DNA of 64,000 nucleotides from Brachymonas wangyanguii (GTDB taxonomy: Bacteria; Pseudomonadota; Gammaproteobacteria; Burkholderiales; Burkholderiaceae_C): contig NZ_CP173677.1 in NCBI RefSeq assembly GCF_045055315.1, positions 248,001 through 312,000 of the forward strand, given 5' to 3'. The stretch's first letter is position 1. Each line of letters begins with the position of its first letter. The translations under genes were made by a program, and so were the position numbers. The notes under the pieces are model-generated. The model saw nothing but the letters and a program-made list of their open reading frames with translations, was not told the DNA's origin and did no database searches. Shown here piece after piece: positions 43,924 through 53,676 of this stretch.

Positions 43924-45453
43924 ATGAGTCAAGCATTGCCCACCAGCCGTGTGGTTGCCGTGATTGGTGCTGGTGCCATGGGCGCCGGCATTGCCCAGGT
44001 CGCCGCCCAGGCTGGCCACACCGTGCGTCTGCTGGATGCCCGTGAAGGTGCCGCCGAACAGGCGATTGCCAACATCCGCAAGATGTTCGGCAAGCTGGCC
44101 GAGAAAGGCCGCATGAGCGCCGAAGAGGCCGAAGCCGCCGGCGCACGCCTGCTGCCGGCCGCCAGCAACCAGGAATTTGCCGATGCCGCCCTGGTGATCG
44201 AAGCCATCGTCGAGAACCTGGACGTCAAGCGCAAGCTGTTTGCCGAACTGGAAGACATCGTCGCTGCAGACGCGATCCTGGCCACCAACACCTCCTCGAT
44301 CTCCGTCACCGCCATCGGCGCGGCGCTGAAGCGTCCGCAGCAGCTGGTCGGCATGCACTTCTTCAACCCGGCTCCGCTGATGAAGCTGGTTGAAGTCGTC
44401 TCCGGCCTGGCTACCGACCGCCAGGTGGCCGAGATCATCTATGACACTTCCGCTGCCTGGGGCAAGACCCCGGTGCACGCCAAGTCCACGCCCGGCTTCA
44501 TCGTCAACCGCGTGGCGCGTCCCTACTACGCCGAAAGCCTGCGTCTGGCAGGCGAGGGTGCGGCCGATATCGCCACACTGGACGCGATCCTGCGCGAGGC
44601 TGGCAGCTTCCGCATGGGCCCGTTCGAGCTGATGGACATGATCGGCCACGACGTGAACTTTGCCGTGACCAAGTCGGTCTGGAACGCCTTCTACAACGAC
44701 CAGCGCTTCCTGCCCTCGCTGATGCAGCAGGATCTGGTGGATGCTGGTTTCCTGGGCCGCAAGACCGGCCGTGGTTTCTACGACTACGCCGAAGGCGCCG
44801 AGAAGCCGCAACCGCAAACCGCTGCCGCCGTGGCCGCACCGGCCAACATCGTGCTGCATGGCGACTGCCCGCTGGCACAGGCACTGGCCAGCCGTCTGCA
44901 ACAGGCGGGCGTGGCCTTCACGCAGCAGCCGGCGCAGGCCGATGGCCGCGTGGCGCAGATTGGCGACACCGTGCTCTGCCTGACCGATGGCCGCACGGCC
45001 ACCCAGCGCGCCCATGCCTTGGGCTGCAACAACCTGGTGCTGGTGGACCTGGCGCTGGACTACACCAAGGCCACGCGCCTGGCGATTGCCGCCGCGCTGC
45101 AGGCCGATGCTGCTGCCACCGAGGCCGTGACCGGCCTGCTGCAGGCTGCCGGCTACGCCGTGTCCGTGCTGCGTGACGTGCCCGGCCTGGCCGTGATGCG
45201 TACCGTCGCCATGCTGGCCAACGAAGCGGCCGATGCAGTCAATACCGGCGTCTGCGATGTCGAGAGCACTAACGTGGCCATGCAACTGGGCGTGAACTAC
45301 CCGCGCGGCCCGCTGGCCTGGGCGCAAGACGTCGGCCTGGCGCATGTGCGTGACGTGCTGGCTAACCTGGCCGCGTTCTACGGCGAAGACCGCTATCGCG
45401 TCTCGCCCTGGATCCAGCAGACCGTACTGGCAGGAGGCAAGCAGCATGGATAA
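43924..45453 (+). CDS. paaH: 3-hydroxyadipyl-CoA dehydrogenase
   Basis: A 509-residue NAD-dependent 3-hydroxyacyl-CoA dehydrogenase. The N-terminal Rossmann loop is VIGAGAMGAGIAQVAAQAGH, followed by ATNTSSISVTAIG, the catalytic-histidine region GMHFFNPAPLMKLVE and FIVNRVARPYYAE. The C-terminal third is a second, degenerate copy of the dehydrogenase C domain (VNYPRGPLAWAQDVG), the arrangement normal for PaaH. It oxidises 3-hydroxyadipyl-CoA to 3-oxoadipyl-CoA. Its end overlaps the start of paaI by eight bases. Confidence 0.94.
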   Translation: MSQALPTSRVVAVIGAGAMGAGIAQVAAQAGHTVRLLDAREGAAEQAIANIRKMFGKLAEKGRMSAEEAEAAGARLLPAASNQEFADAALVIEAIVENLDVKRKLFAELEDIVAADAILATNTSSISVTAIGAALKRPQQLVGMHFFNPAPLMKLVEVVSGLATDRQVAEIIYDTSAAWGKTPVHAKSTPGFIVNRVARPYYAESLRLAGEGAADIATLDAILREAGSFRMGPFELMDMIGHDVNFAVTKSVWNAFYNDQRFLPSLMQQDLVDAGFLGRKTGRGFYDYAEGAEKPQPQTAAAVAAPANIVLHGDCPLAQALASRLQQAGVAFTQQPAQADGRVAQIGDTVLCLTDGRTATQRAHALGCNNLVLVDLALDYTKATRLAIAAALQADAAATEAVTGLLQAAGYAVSVLRDVPGLAVMRTVAMLANEAADAVNTGVCDVESTNVAMQLGVNYPRGPLAWAQDVGLAHVRDVLANLAAFYGEDRYRVSPWIQQTVLAGGKQHG

Positions 45454-45913
45454 GCAACCCGAACTGACGCCGCAGGAAGCCCAAGCACTGGCCACGGCGG
45501 CTGCCGATGCCATGTGGCAACGCGATGCCACCGCCCACGCCCTCGGCATGGAGCGCATCGAGGTCACGCCCGGCAAGGCCACGCTGCGCATGCGCGTGCG
45601 TCCGGACATGGCCAACGGCCACCACATTGCGCACGGCGGCATGATTTTCACGCTGGCCGACACCGCGTTTGCCTACGCCTGCAACAGCTACAACCTGAAT
45701 ACGGTGGCTTCGGCCTGCCATATCGATTTTCTGGCGCCGGCGCGCGAGGGCGATCTGCTCGAAGCGCGCGGCGAGGAGCGCTCCGCTTCCGGCCGTACTG
45801 GCGTCTATGACGTCACGGTCAGCGTGGTCGGTGGCCCGGTCGTGGCCCTGTTCCGCGGCAAGAGCTATCGCATCCGTGGCGAAGTGACCACCAGCTTCAC
45901 TGACGCGGCCTGA
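45446..45913 (+). CDS. paaI: Hydroxyphenylacetyl-CoA thioesterase PaaI
   Basis: A 155-residue hotdog-fold thioesterase thought to free coenzyme A from dead-end ring-hydroxylated intermediates. The motif HHIAHGGMIFTLADTAFAYA holds the catalytic aspartate and the oxyanion-hole glycines; SACHIDFLAPAREGDLLEAR and RTGVYDVTV follow. The ATG at 45446, after a GGAGG site, lies inside the last codons of paaH, indicating coupled translation. Confidence 0.93.
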   Translation: MDKQPELTPQEAQALATAAADAMWQRDATAHALGMERIEVTPGKATLRMRVRPDMANGHHIAHGGMIFTLADTAFAYACNSYNLNTVASACHIDFLAPAREGDLLEARGEERSASGRTGVYDVTVSVVGGPVVALFRGKSYRIRGEVTTSFTDAA

Positions 45914-45956
45914 GCAGTCGCACTTTTCTCCCACAACAGACAATCTGGAGACATCC

Positions 45957-47285
<1,329 letters not shown>

Positions 47286-47297
47286 GGAGTTCCCGAC

Positions 47298-48503
47298 ATG
47301 AACCAGGCTTTTATCTGTGATGCCATCCGTACGCCCATCGGCCGTTACGGCGGTGCCCTGTCCAGCGTCCGTGCCGACGATCTGGGTGCCCTGCCGATCA
47401 AGGCGCTGATGGAGCGCAACCCCCAGGTCGAATGGAATCTGGTGGATGACATCATCTATGGCTGTGCCAACCAGGCCGGCGAAGACAACCGCAACGTGGC
47501 CCGCATGAGCGGCCTGCTGGCCGGCCTGCCGGTCGATGTGCCCGGTACCACCGTGAACCGCCTGTGCGGTTCCGGCATGGACGCCGTGGGTCTGGCTGCG
47601 CGTTCCATCAAGGCCGGCGAAGCCGAGCTGATGATCGCCGGTGGCGTGGAAAGCATGAGCCGCGCGCCTTTCGTCATGCCCAAGGCCGAATCCGCCTTCA
47701 GCCGCAGCAACAGCGTGCAGGACACGACGATCGGCTGGCGCTTCATCAACCCGGCGATGAAGCAGCTGTACGAGACGCACTCCATGCCGCAGACGGCTGA
47801 CAACGTGGCGGCCGATTTCGGCATCAGCCGCGCCGACCAGGACGCGCTGGCGCTGCGCTCGCAGCAGCGCTGGGCCGCCGCCAACGCCGCCGGCCGCTTT
47901 GCCGACGAGCTGATCAGCGTTACCATTCCCAAGAAGAAGGGTGATCCGGTCATCTTCACGACCGACGAGCATCCGCGCCCGGAAACCACGATCGAGCAGC
48001 TGGCCAAGCTGAAGGGCGTGAACGGCCCTGACCTGACCGTGACTGCAGGCAACGCCTCTGGCGTCAACGACGGCGCCTGCGCGCTGCTGGTGGCTTCCGA
48101 GCAGGCGGCTGGCAAGTACGGCCTGAAGCCGATCGCCCGCGTCGTCGGCATGGCCACGGCTGGCCTGGCACCGCGCATCATGGGCTTTGGCCCGGCTCCG
48201 GCCGTGCGCAAGGTGCTGGCCCAGACCGGCCTGACCCTGGCGCAGATGGACGTGATCGAGCTGAACGAAGCCTTTGCCGCGCAGGCACTGGCGGTGGTGC
48301 GCGATCTGGGCCTGGCCGATGACGCCGAGCACGTGAACCCGAATGGCGGTGCCATCGCCATGGGTCACCCGCTGGGTGCCAGCGGTGCGCGTCTGGTGAC
48401 GACCGCAGCCTACGAGCTGAAGCGTCGCGGCGGCCGCTACGCGCTGTGCACCATGTGCATTGGCGTTGGTCAGGGCATTGCCATGGTCATCGAGAGCGTC
48501 TGA
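47298..48503 (+). CDS. paaJ: 3-oxoadipyl-CoA/3-oxo-5,6-dehydrosuberyl-CoA thiolase
   Basis: A 401-residue thiolase that cleaves 3-oxoadipyl-CoA to succinyl-CoA and acetyl-CoA and also the C8 intermediate. The acylated cysteine is in TVNRLCGSGMDAVG, the histidine in GGAIAMGHPLGASGARL and the second cysteine in CTMCIGVGQGIAM; NEAFAAQALAV is the fourth motif. The start MNQAFICDAIRTPIGRYGGA is exactly family-like. The same protein could also serve as PcaF for protocatechuate degradation. Confidence 0.94.
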   Translation: MNQAFICDAIRTPIGRYGGALSSVRADDLGALPIKALMERNPQVEWNLVDDIIYGCANQAGEDNRNVARMSGLLAGLPVDVPGTTVNRLCGSGMDAVGLAARSIKAGEAELMIAGGVESMSRAPFVMPKAESAFSRSNSVQDTTIGWRFINPAMKQLYETHSMPQTADNVAADFGISRADQDALALRSQQRWAAANAAGRFADELISVTIPKKKGDPVIFTTDEHPRPETTIEQLAKLKGVNGPDLTVTAGNASGVNDGACALLVASEQAAGKYGLKPIARVVGMATAGLAPRIMGFGPAPAVRKVLAQTGLTLAQMDVIELNEAFAAQALAVVRDLGLADDAEHVNPNGGAIAMGHPLGASGARLVTTAAYELKRRGGRYALCTMCIGVGQGIAMVIESV

Positions 48504-48517
48504 GCCGGAGTGTCCGC

Positions 48518-49306
48518 ATGAGCAAGTACACGACCCTGAGCATCGAGCGCGACGGCGCGGTCGCCACCGTGTGGATGGACCGCCCCGATGTGTTCAACGC
48601 GTTTGACGAGCAGCTGATTGCCGAACTGGATCAGGCGTTTGCCGAGCTGGATCAGGACGACAGCGTGCGCGTGGTGGTGCTGGGCGGCAAGGGCAAGCAT
48701 TTCTCTGCCGGCGCCGACCTGAACTGGATGAAGCGTGCCTCCACCTTCACCGAGGAAGAGAACCGCGCCGATGCCCTGCGTTTTGCCGGCATGCTGCGCC
48801 GCATGGCCACCATGTCCAAGCCGACCGTAGCCCGCGTCCAGGGTGCAGCCCTGGGTGGCGGCACCGGCCTGGCCGCCGCCTGCGATATCGCGGTGGCCAG
48901 CGATGACGCGAGCTTCGCGACCTCCGAAGTCAAGTTCGGCATCATCCCGGCGGTGATCAGCCCCTATGTGCTGCGTGCCATCGGCCCGCGCCAGTCGCTG
49001 CGTTATTTCCAGAGTGCCGAGCGCTTCAGCGCGGAGCGCGCCCAGCTGATCGGCCTGGTGCACGAAGTGTGCGCCCGTGATGATCTGGACGCCACGGTGA
49101 AGGCCGTGGTCGAACCGCTGCTTACCGGCGGCCCTGGCGCCCAGCAGGCGGCCAAGGACCTGGTGGCAGCGATCCACGGCCTGCCGATTGGCGAAGCCGC
49201 TGGAGAAGAGACTGCCCGGCGCATTGCGCGCCAGCGTGCGACCCCCGAAGCCCGCGAGGGAATCGGGGCATTCCTGGAGAAGCGCAAGCCATCCTGGCTT
49301 GCCTGA
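48518..49306 (+). CDS. Enoyl-CoA hydratase in the PaaF position, LiuC-like sequence
   Basis: A 262-residue crotonase-fold hydratase. Its place in the operon suggests hydration of 2,3-dehydroadipyl-CoA, the job of PaaF. The sequence, however, resembles methylglutaconyl-CoA hydratase (LiuC): HFSAGADLNWMKRAS, GAALGGGTGLAAACDIAVAS and TSEVKFGIIPAVISPYV. The first catalytic glutamate of typical crotonases is glycine here (GGGTGL) while the second is kept (TSEVKFG), as in LiuC relatives. Either LiuC has been recruited for the paa pathway or the operon lacks its own PaaF. The ATG at 48518 follows a CCGGAG site. Confidence 0.85.
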   Translation: MSKYTTLSIERDGAVATVWMDRPDVFNAFDEQLIAELDQAFAELDQDDSVRVVVLGGKGKHFSAGADLNWMKRASTFTEEENRADALRFAGMLRRMATMSKPTVARVQGAALGGGTGLAAACDIAVASDDASFATSEVKFGIIPAVISPYVLRAIGPRQSLRYFQSAERFSAERAQLIGLVHEVCARDDLDATVKAVVEPLLTGGPGAQQAAKDLVAAIHGLPIGEAAGEETARRIARQRATPEAREGIGAFLEKRKPSWLA

Positions 49307-49354
49307 GGCTGCCCAGCCGACTCCAATTTCCCCAAGTAGTAAGGAGACTTCACT

Positions 49355-50365
49355 ATGTATACACAGTCCTTTAGTGTTTCGGACGAGCCGGGCAAGCAGC
49401 AAAAACCGGTTCTGTCTACCGAATCGGCCGAGCAGATGGCCAAGTTCGATGCCCGCATCGACGCTGACGGCCGCATCGAGCCGCAAGACTGGATGCCCGA
49501 GGCTTACCGCAAGACCCTGGTGCGCCAGATCAGCCAGCACGCCCACAGCGAAATCGTCGGCATGCTGCCCGAAGGCAACTGGATCAGCCGCGCTCCGAGC
49601 CTGAAGCGCAAGGCGATCCTGATCGCCAAGGTGCAGGACGAGGGCGGTCACGGCCTGTACCTGTACAGCGCTGCCGAAACCCTGGGTACCGGCCGCGACA
49701 AGATGCTGGACGACCTGCATTCCGGCAAGGCCAAGTACAGCTCCATCTTCAACTACCCGACCCTGAACTGGGCCGACGTTGGCGTGATCGGCTGGCTGGT
49801 GGATGGCGCCGCCATCATGAACCAGGTGCCGCTGTGCCGCTGCTCCTACGGTCCTTACGCCCGTGCCATGGTGCGCGTGTGTAAAGAGGAATCCTTCCAC
49901 CAGCGCCAGGGCTACGAAGGCCTGCTGGTGATGATGCAGGGTACCGAAGCACAGAAGGCCATGGTGCAGGACGCCGTGAACCGCCTGTGGTGGAAGTGCC
50001 TGGCCATGTTTGGCCCCCCGGACGCCGACAGCCCCAACAGTGCCCTGGGCATGCGCTGGGGTATCAAGCGCGTTTCCAACGACGATCTGCGTCAGAAGTT
50101 CATCGACGCTACCGTGCCGCAGGCCAAGGTGCTGGGCGTGACCCTGCCCGATCCGGACCTGAAGTGGAACGAAGAGCGTGGTCACTACGACTACGGCCAG
50201 ATCGACTGGAACGAATTCTGGGAAACCGTTAACGGCAATGGTCCTTGCAACAAGGAGCGTTTGTCCACCCGCGTGAAAGCGCACAACGATGGTGCATGGG
50301 TTCGCGAAGCCGCAAACGCCCACGCCCGCAAGCAACAGCAACGTCAAATCAAGGAGGCAGCATGA
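49355..50365 (+). CDS. paaA: Phenylacetyl-CoA epoxidase catalytic subunit PaaA
   Basis: A 336-residue di-iron monooxygenase subunit that adds one oxygen atom to the ring of phenylacetyl-CoA. Metal ligands lie in AKVQDEGGHGLYLY and CKEESFHQRQGYEGLL, and the substrate-lid part in FGPPDADSPNSALGMRWGIK. It requires PaaC as structural partner, PaaB as a link and PaaE as reductase. The leader GTAAGGAGACTTCACT before the ATG is a good ribosome site. paaB overlaps it by four bases. Confidence 0.97.
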   Translation: MYTQSFSVSDEPGKQQKPVLSTESAEQMAKFDARIDADGRIEPQDWMPEAYRKTLVRQISQHAHSEIVGMLPEGNWISRAPSLKRKAILIAKVQDEGGHGLYLYSAAETLGTGRDKMLDDLHSGKAKYSSIFNYPTLNWADVGVIGWLVDGAAIMNQVPLCRCSYGPYARAMVRVCKEESFHQRQGYEGLLVMMQGTEAQKAMVQDAVNRLWWKCLAMFGPPDADSPNSALGMRWGIKRVSNDDLRQKFIDATVPQAKVLGVTLPDPDLKWNEERGHYDYGQIDWNEFWETVNGNGPCNKERLSTRVKAHNDGAWVREAANAHARKQQQRQIKEAA

Positions 50366-50655
50366 GCATCGAACTTAAGGATTGGCCCCTGTGGGAAGTA
50401 TTCGTCCGCAGCAAGCAGGGTCTGGAGCACAAGCACTGTGGCAGCCTGCACGCGTCTGACGCGGCGCACGCCCTCGAAGCCGCACGTGATGTGTACACCC
50501 GTCGCCAGGAAGGCGTGAGCATCTGGGTGGTGGAATCCAAGAAGATTACCGCCAGCAACCCGGATGACAAGGGCGAGCTGTTCGATCCGGCCGCCGACAA
50601 GATCTACCGCCATCCGACCTTCTACGAGATCCCGGAAGAAGTGGGGCACATGTAA
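50362..50655 (+). CDS. paaB: Phenylacetyl-CoA epoxidase subunit PaaB
   Basis: A 97-residue subunit that bridges PaaAC heterodimers. The PaaB motif WPLWEVFVRSKQGLEHKHCG opens the chain, followed by HALEAARDVYTRRQEGVSIW. The ATG lies in an ATGA overlap with paaA, after AAGGAGGCA, and its TAA overlaps the paaC ATG (TAATG), so A, B and C are made in step. Confidence 0.96.
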   Translation: MSIELKDWPLWEVFVRSKQGLEHKHCGSLHASDAAHALEAARDVYTRRQEGVSIWVVESKKITASNPDDKGELFDPAADKIYRHPTFYEIPEEVGHM

Positions 50656-51440
50656 TGAGCGCAACGACTGAATACCTGTTGCACCTGGCGGACAACGCCG
50701 TGGTGCTGGGCCAGCGCAACGCCGAATGGTGCGGCCACGGCCCCGCGATCGAGGAAGACATCGCCCTGGCGAACGTCAGCCTGGACCTGATCGGTCAGGC
50801 GCGCCTGCTGTACCAGCAGGCCGCCGAGCGCATCGGCAACGGCGCGACGGAAGACCAGCTGGCCTATTTCCGCGATGTGCCGGATTTCCGCAACTACACG
50901 CTGCTGGAACTGCCGCACCACTCCGCGCTGGTCGGTTACGCCAAGTCCAACATGGACTACGGCACCACCATCGTGCGCAACTTCCTGTACAGCGCCCTGA
51001 TGGTGCTGGTGTGGGATCGCCTGCAGTCTTCTTCCGACGAGCAACTGGCTGCCATCGCTGCCAAGTCGCTGAAGGAAGTGCGCTACCACCTGCGTCACTC
51101 GCGTGACTGGCTGGTGCGTCTGGGTGACGGCACGGAAGAGTCGCACGAGCGCGCCCAGGCTGCCCTGGACCACCTGATGCCCTACACCGAGGAATTCTGG
51201 AAGAACTCCGCGATGGAACAGGCTGCCCTGGCAGCTGGCGTCGGTGTCGACATGGCCGTGCTGCGCCCGCAGTGGGACGAGCTGGTGAATGACGCCCTGG
51301 CACAGGCTACGCTGACGCGTCCGGCCTTCCCGGGTGGCTACATCACCCAGGGCAAGGAAGGTGTGCACTCCGAACATCTGGGCTTCCTGCTGAGCGAAAT
51401 GCAGGGTCTGGCACGCGCCCACCCGGGCGCCAGCTGGTAA
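50655..51440 (+). CDS. paaC: Phenylacetyl-CoA epoxidase structural subunit PaaC
   Basis: A 261-residue ferritin-fold partner of PaaA without a full di-iron site. Family segments are HLADNAVVLGQRNAEWCGHG, ALANVSLDLIGQARLLYQ, VRYHLRHSRDWLVRLGDGT and HSEHLGFLLSEMQGLARAHP. Its ATG overlaps the paaB stop, and paaD begins four bases after its own stop. Confidence 0.96.
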   Translation: MSATTEYLLHLADNAVVLGQRNAEWCGHGPAIEEDIALANVSLDLIGQARLLYQQAAERIGNGATEDQLAYFRDVPDFRNYTLLELPHHSALVGYAKSNMDYGTTIVRNFLYSALMVLVWDRLQSSSDEQLAAIAAKSLKEVRYHLRHSRDWLVRLGDGTEESHERAQAALDHLMPYTEEFWKNSAMEQAALAAGVGVDMAVLRPQWDELVNDALAQATLTRPAFPGGYITQGKEGVHSEHLGFLLSEMQGLARAHPGASW

Positions 51441-51444
51441 GGCC

Positions 51445-51975
51445 ATGAGTACGCAGTTCGATCAGGACACTGTCCAGGCGGCCTGGGCCGCCCTGGAACA
51501 GTTGGCCGACCCCGAAATCCCCGTGGTGTCGCTGCGGGAGCTTGGCATCCTGCGCGATATCCGCATGGGGGAAGAGGGGTTGGAAGTGGTGATCACGCCT
51601 ACCTACAGCGGCTGCCCGGCGATGGGCCAGATCGAGGATGACGTCAGCGCCACGCTGCAGGCCGCCGGCCTGCAGGGCCGCGTCGTCACCCAGCTGGCAC
51701 CGGCCTGGACGACCGACTGGATGACGGATGAAGCGCACGAGAAACTGCGGGCCTACGGCATTGCGCCGCCGCAGAACCGTTGCGCCAGCCAGCCGTTGTC
51801 AGGGGAGAGCGTGCTGCGCTTTGTGCACCAGGCCAGCAGGCCCGAGGTGGTGCCCTGCCCGAAGTGTGGTTCCAGCAATACGACGGAATCCTCGCACTTC
51901 GGCTCCACTGCCTGCAAGGCCCTTTACAAGTGCCTGGACTGCCAGGAGCCTTTCGACTATTTCAAGCCCTATTAA
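51445..51975 (+). CDS. paaD: PaaD, iron-sulphur assembly-type factor of the epoxidase
   Basis: A 176-residue MIP18/DUF59 protein believed to help insert or maintain iron-sulphur clusters in the epoxidase system. The DUF59 core is LADPEIPVVSLRELGILRDI and PTYSGCPAMGQIEDDV; the C-terminal zinc ribbon has CPKC and CLDC pairs with a further HFGSTACKALYKC stretch. The family split PaaD keeps this ribbon while general SufT proteins do not. Confidence 0.95.
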   Translation: MSTQFDQDTVQAAWAALEQLADPEIPVVSLRELGILRDIRMGEEGLEVVITPTYSGCPAMGQIEDDVSATLQAAGLQGRVVTQLAPAWTTDWMTDEAHEKLRAYGIAPPQNRCASQPLSGESVLRFVHQASRPEVVPCPKCGSSNTTESSHFGSTACKALYKCLDCQEPFDYFKPY

Positions 51976-51995
51976 AAAGAGATTGGGAGACTTTC

Positions 51996-53093
51996 ATGTC
52001 CATTCCTCGTTTTCATGACCTGAAGGTCAAGCGCGTCAATCCGGAAGCGGCTGGCTCTGTAGCCATCGCTTTCGAGATTCCGCAAAGCCAGCGCGCTGAC
52101 TTCCAGTTCGAACCCGGTCAGTTCCTGACCGTGCGCGCCACCATCGATGGCCAGGATGTGCGCCGCAACTACTCGATCAGCAGCTCGCGCAGCCGCTTCA
52201 CCAACAACGGCGAGATCGAGATCGGCATCCGTCCGGTGATCGACGGCCTGTTCTCCAACTGGGCTGCCGAGAACGTCAAGCCCGGCCAGACCCTGTCGGT
52301 GATGCCGCCCGAAGGCCGTTTCACGGTCAAGAAGGCCCGTGCCCTGCACCGCGTCGGTTTTGCGGCCGGCTCCGGCATCACCCCGATCCTGTCGATCGCG
52401 GCGACCACGCTGGAAGAGCAGCCCGAGTCCAAGTTCACCCTGGTGTACGGCAACCGCCGCATGTCCAGCGTGATGTTCAACGAAGCCCTGCAGGATCTGA
52501 AGGACCGCTACGCCGGCCGCTTCACCATGATCCACATCCTGTCGCGCCAGGCGCAGGAAGTGGACCTGCTGCAAGGCCGCATCGACGCCGAGAAGGTGCA
52601 GGCCCTGATCGACACGCTGCTGCCGGCCAAGAGCATGGACGAGGTGTTCATCTGTGGTCCCGAGGCGATGATCGACGCTACCGCTGCGGCCCTGGTGGCT
52701 GCCGGTGTGCCCGAAAGCCGTGTCTACAGCGAGCGCTTCGCCACCTCTCCGGCCCAGGCGGCCAAGGTGCAGGCTGACTCCGACGCGGCTGATGCCAAGA
52801 TCGCTGCGGCCAAGGACAAGATGATGACCGTGGTGCTGGACGGCAAGGAGTACGAGATCCCGGTGAGCTCGGACGACCACCTGCTGGACGCCGCACTGGA
52901 TGCCGGTCTGGATCTGCCGTTCTCCTGCAAGGCCGGTGTCTGCTGCACCTGCCGCTGCAAGGTGGTGTCTGGCGACACCGTGATGGACAAGAACTTCACG
53001 CTGGAAGCCGACGAAGTGGCACAGGGCTATGTCCTGAGCTGCCAGGCGCGCGCTACCAGCCCGAACGTGGTTCTGAGCTTCGACGAGCGCTGA
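51996..53093 (+). CDS. paaE: Phenylacetyl-CoA epoxidase reductase PaaE
   Basis: A 365-residue reductase passing electrons from NADPH to PaaA. Residues 1-100 bind flavin (RRNYSISSS), 105-235 bind the nicotinamide (FAAGSGITPILSIA, FICGPEAMIDAT), and the C-terminal plant-type ferredoxin has the [2Fe-2S] cysteines in CKAGVCCTCRCKV and LSCQ. A linker of Ala/Asp/Lys separates the last two. The start at 51996 follows GGGAGA. It ends the twelve-gene operon. Confidence 0.96.
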   Translation: MSIPRFHDLKVKRVNPEAAGSVAIAFEIPQSQRADFQFEPGQFLTVRATIDGQDVRRNYSISSSRSRFTNNGEIEIGIRPVIDGLFSNWAAENVKPGQTLSVMPPEGRFTVKKARALHRVGFAAGSGITPILSIAATTLEEQPESKFTLVYGNRRMSSVMFNEALQDLKDRYAGRFTMIHILSRQAQEVDLLQGRIDAEKVQALIDTLLPAKSMDEVFICGPEAMIDATAAALVAAGVPESRVYSERFATSPAQAAKVQADSDAADAKIAAAKDKMMTVVLDGKEYEIPVSSDDHLLDAALDAGLDLPFSCKAGVCCTCRCKVVSGDTVMDKNFTLEADEVAQGYVLSCQARATSPNVVLSFDER

Positions 53094-53116
53094 TCCAGCG
53101 TTAGCCAAGCCTGATC

Positions 53117-53158
53117 GACCCGCCCGCCGGCCTTGCCGGTTGGCGGGTCGTTCTTTTT
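53117..53158 (+). terminator. Rho-independent terminator of the paa operon, first of two
   Basis: GACCCGCC (53117-53124) pairs with GGCGGGTC (53142-53149); the loop itself can fold (CCGGC/GCCGG), and GTTCTTTTT follows. It lies 24 bases after the paaE stop. Confidence 0.92.
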
Positions 53159-53159
53159 G

Positions 53160-53192
53160 GGGCTCCCCCGGCATCTGCCTGGGGAGCCCTTT
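53160..53192 (+). terminator. Second terminator hairpin after the paa operon
   Basis: GGGCTCCCC (53160-53168) pairs with GGGGAGCCC (53181-53189) and is followed by TTT. It directly follows the first terminator and makes read-through unlikely. Confidence 0.75.
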
Positions 53193-53193
53193 G

Positions 53194-53586
53194 TGTGTGA
53201 GGGCTGTGGCCTGTCTGTGTGCTTCTGCGGCAGGCCGGCAGCGGATGTGCGCCATGGCCGACCATGCTGCACTGGGATGCGGCATGGCGGGCCGGGTGCG
53301 ACGGTGGGCCAGCAAGGCAGCAAGCAGCAAGACCAGCCAGTCAGCACACCAAGGCTACGCATGACGGGAGGCAGCAGGGCTGCTGGTCAGTTCGTGATTT
53401 GCCCGATCAGCAGGGCGTGAGCCAAGGGATCTATGCTGCTCTGCTGTCAGGAGGCTGCCTGCAGCCTTGATCCACAGGATGGCGGGGGACACGTATGCCG
53501 ACGCTCTGGAGCGGCGTTGGCGGACGTCTGGGCACGCCAGAGACGCACAAGCGCTCCTGCCTGCATCCCCCAGCCCAGCGTCCACT
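53194..53586. other. Non-coding stretch, no gene recognised
   Basis: About 390 bases between the paa terminators and the terminator of the MFS gene. Short open frames exist on both strands, but they lack ribosome sites, recognisable motifs and consistent codon use, and one crosses the 53587-53616 hairpin. I see no repeats, tRNA-like fold or promoter. It may be the remnant of a lost gene. Confidence 0.6.
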
Positions 53587-53616
53587 AAAAAGGCCTGTCT
53601 GCAAGCAGACAGGCCT
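53587..53616 (-). terminator. Rho-independent terminator of the MFS gene
   Basis: A perfect 12-base-pair palindrome (AGGCCTGTCTGC/GCAGACAGGCCT, 53591-53602 and 53605-53616) preceded on the plus strand by four A, that is, followed by T in the minus-strand transcript. It lies about 60 bases downstream of the MFS stop codon. Confidence 0.9.
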
Positions 53617-53676
53617 GGCGGGATCATGATCCGTTTACATGCCCAGTCGTTTGGAAACTGGTGTCATGCCAGGGAT

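Noticed and set aside
53587..53616. The perfect 12-base-pair palindrome as an attachment site or mobile-element end
   Set aside because: It is followed by a T run on the minus strand at the right distance after the MFS gene, so a terminator explains it; no integrase, transposase or second copy is present.
53355..53627. A 90-codon minus-strand frame in the gap before the MFS gene
   Set aside because: It crosses the strong terminator hairpin at 53587-53616, has no ribosome site and resembles no protein family I know.
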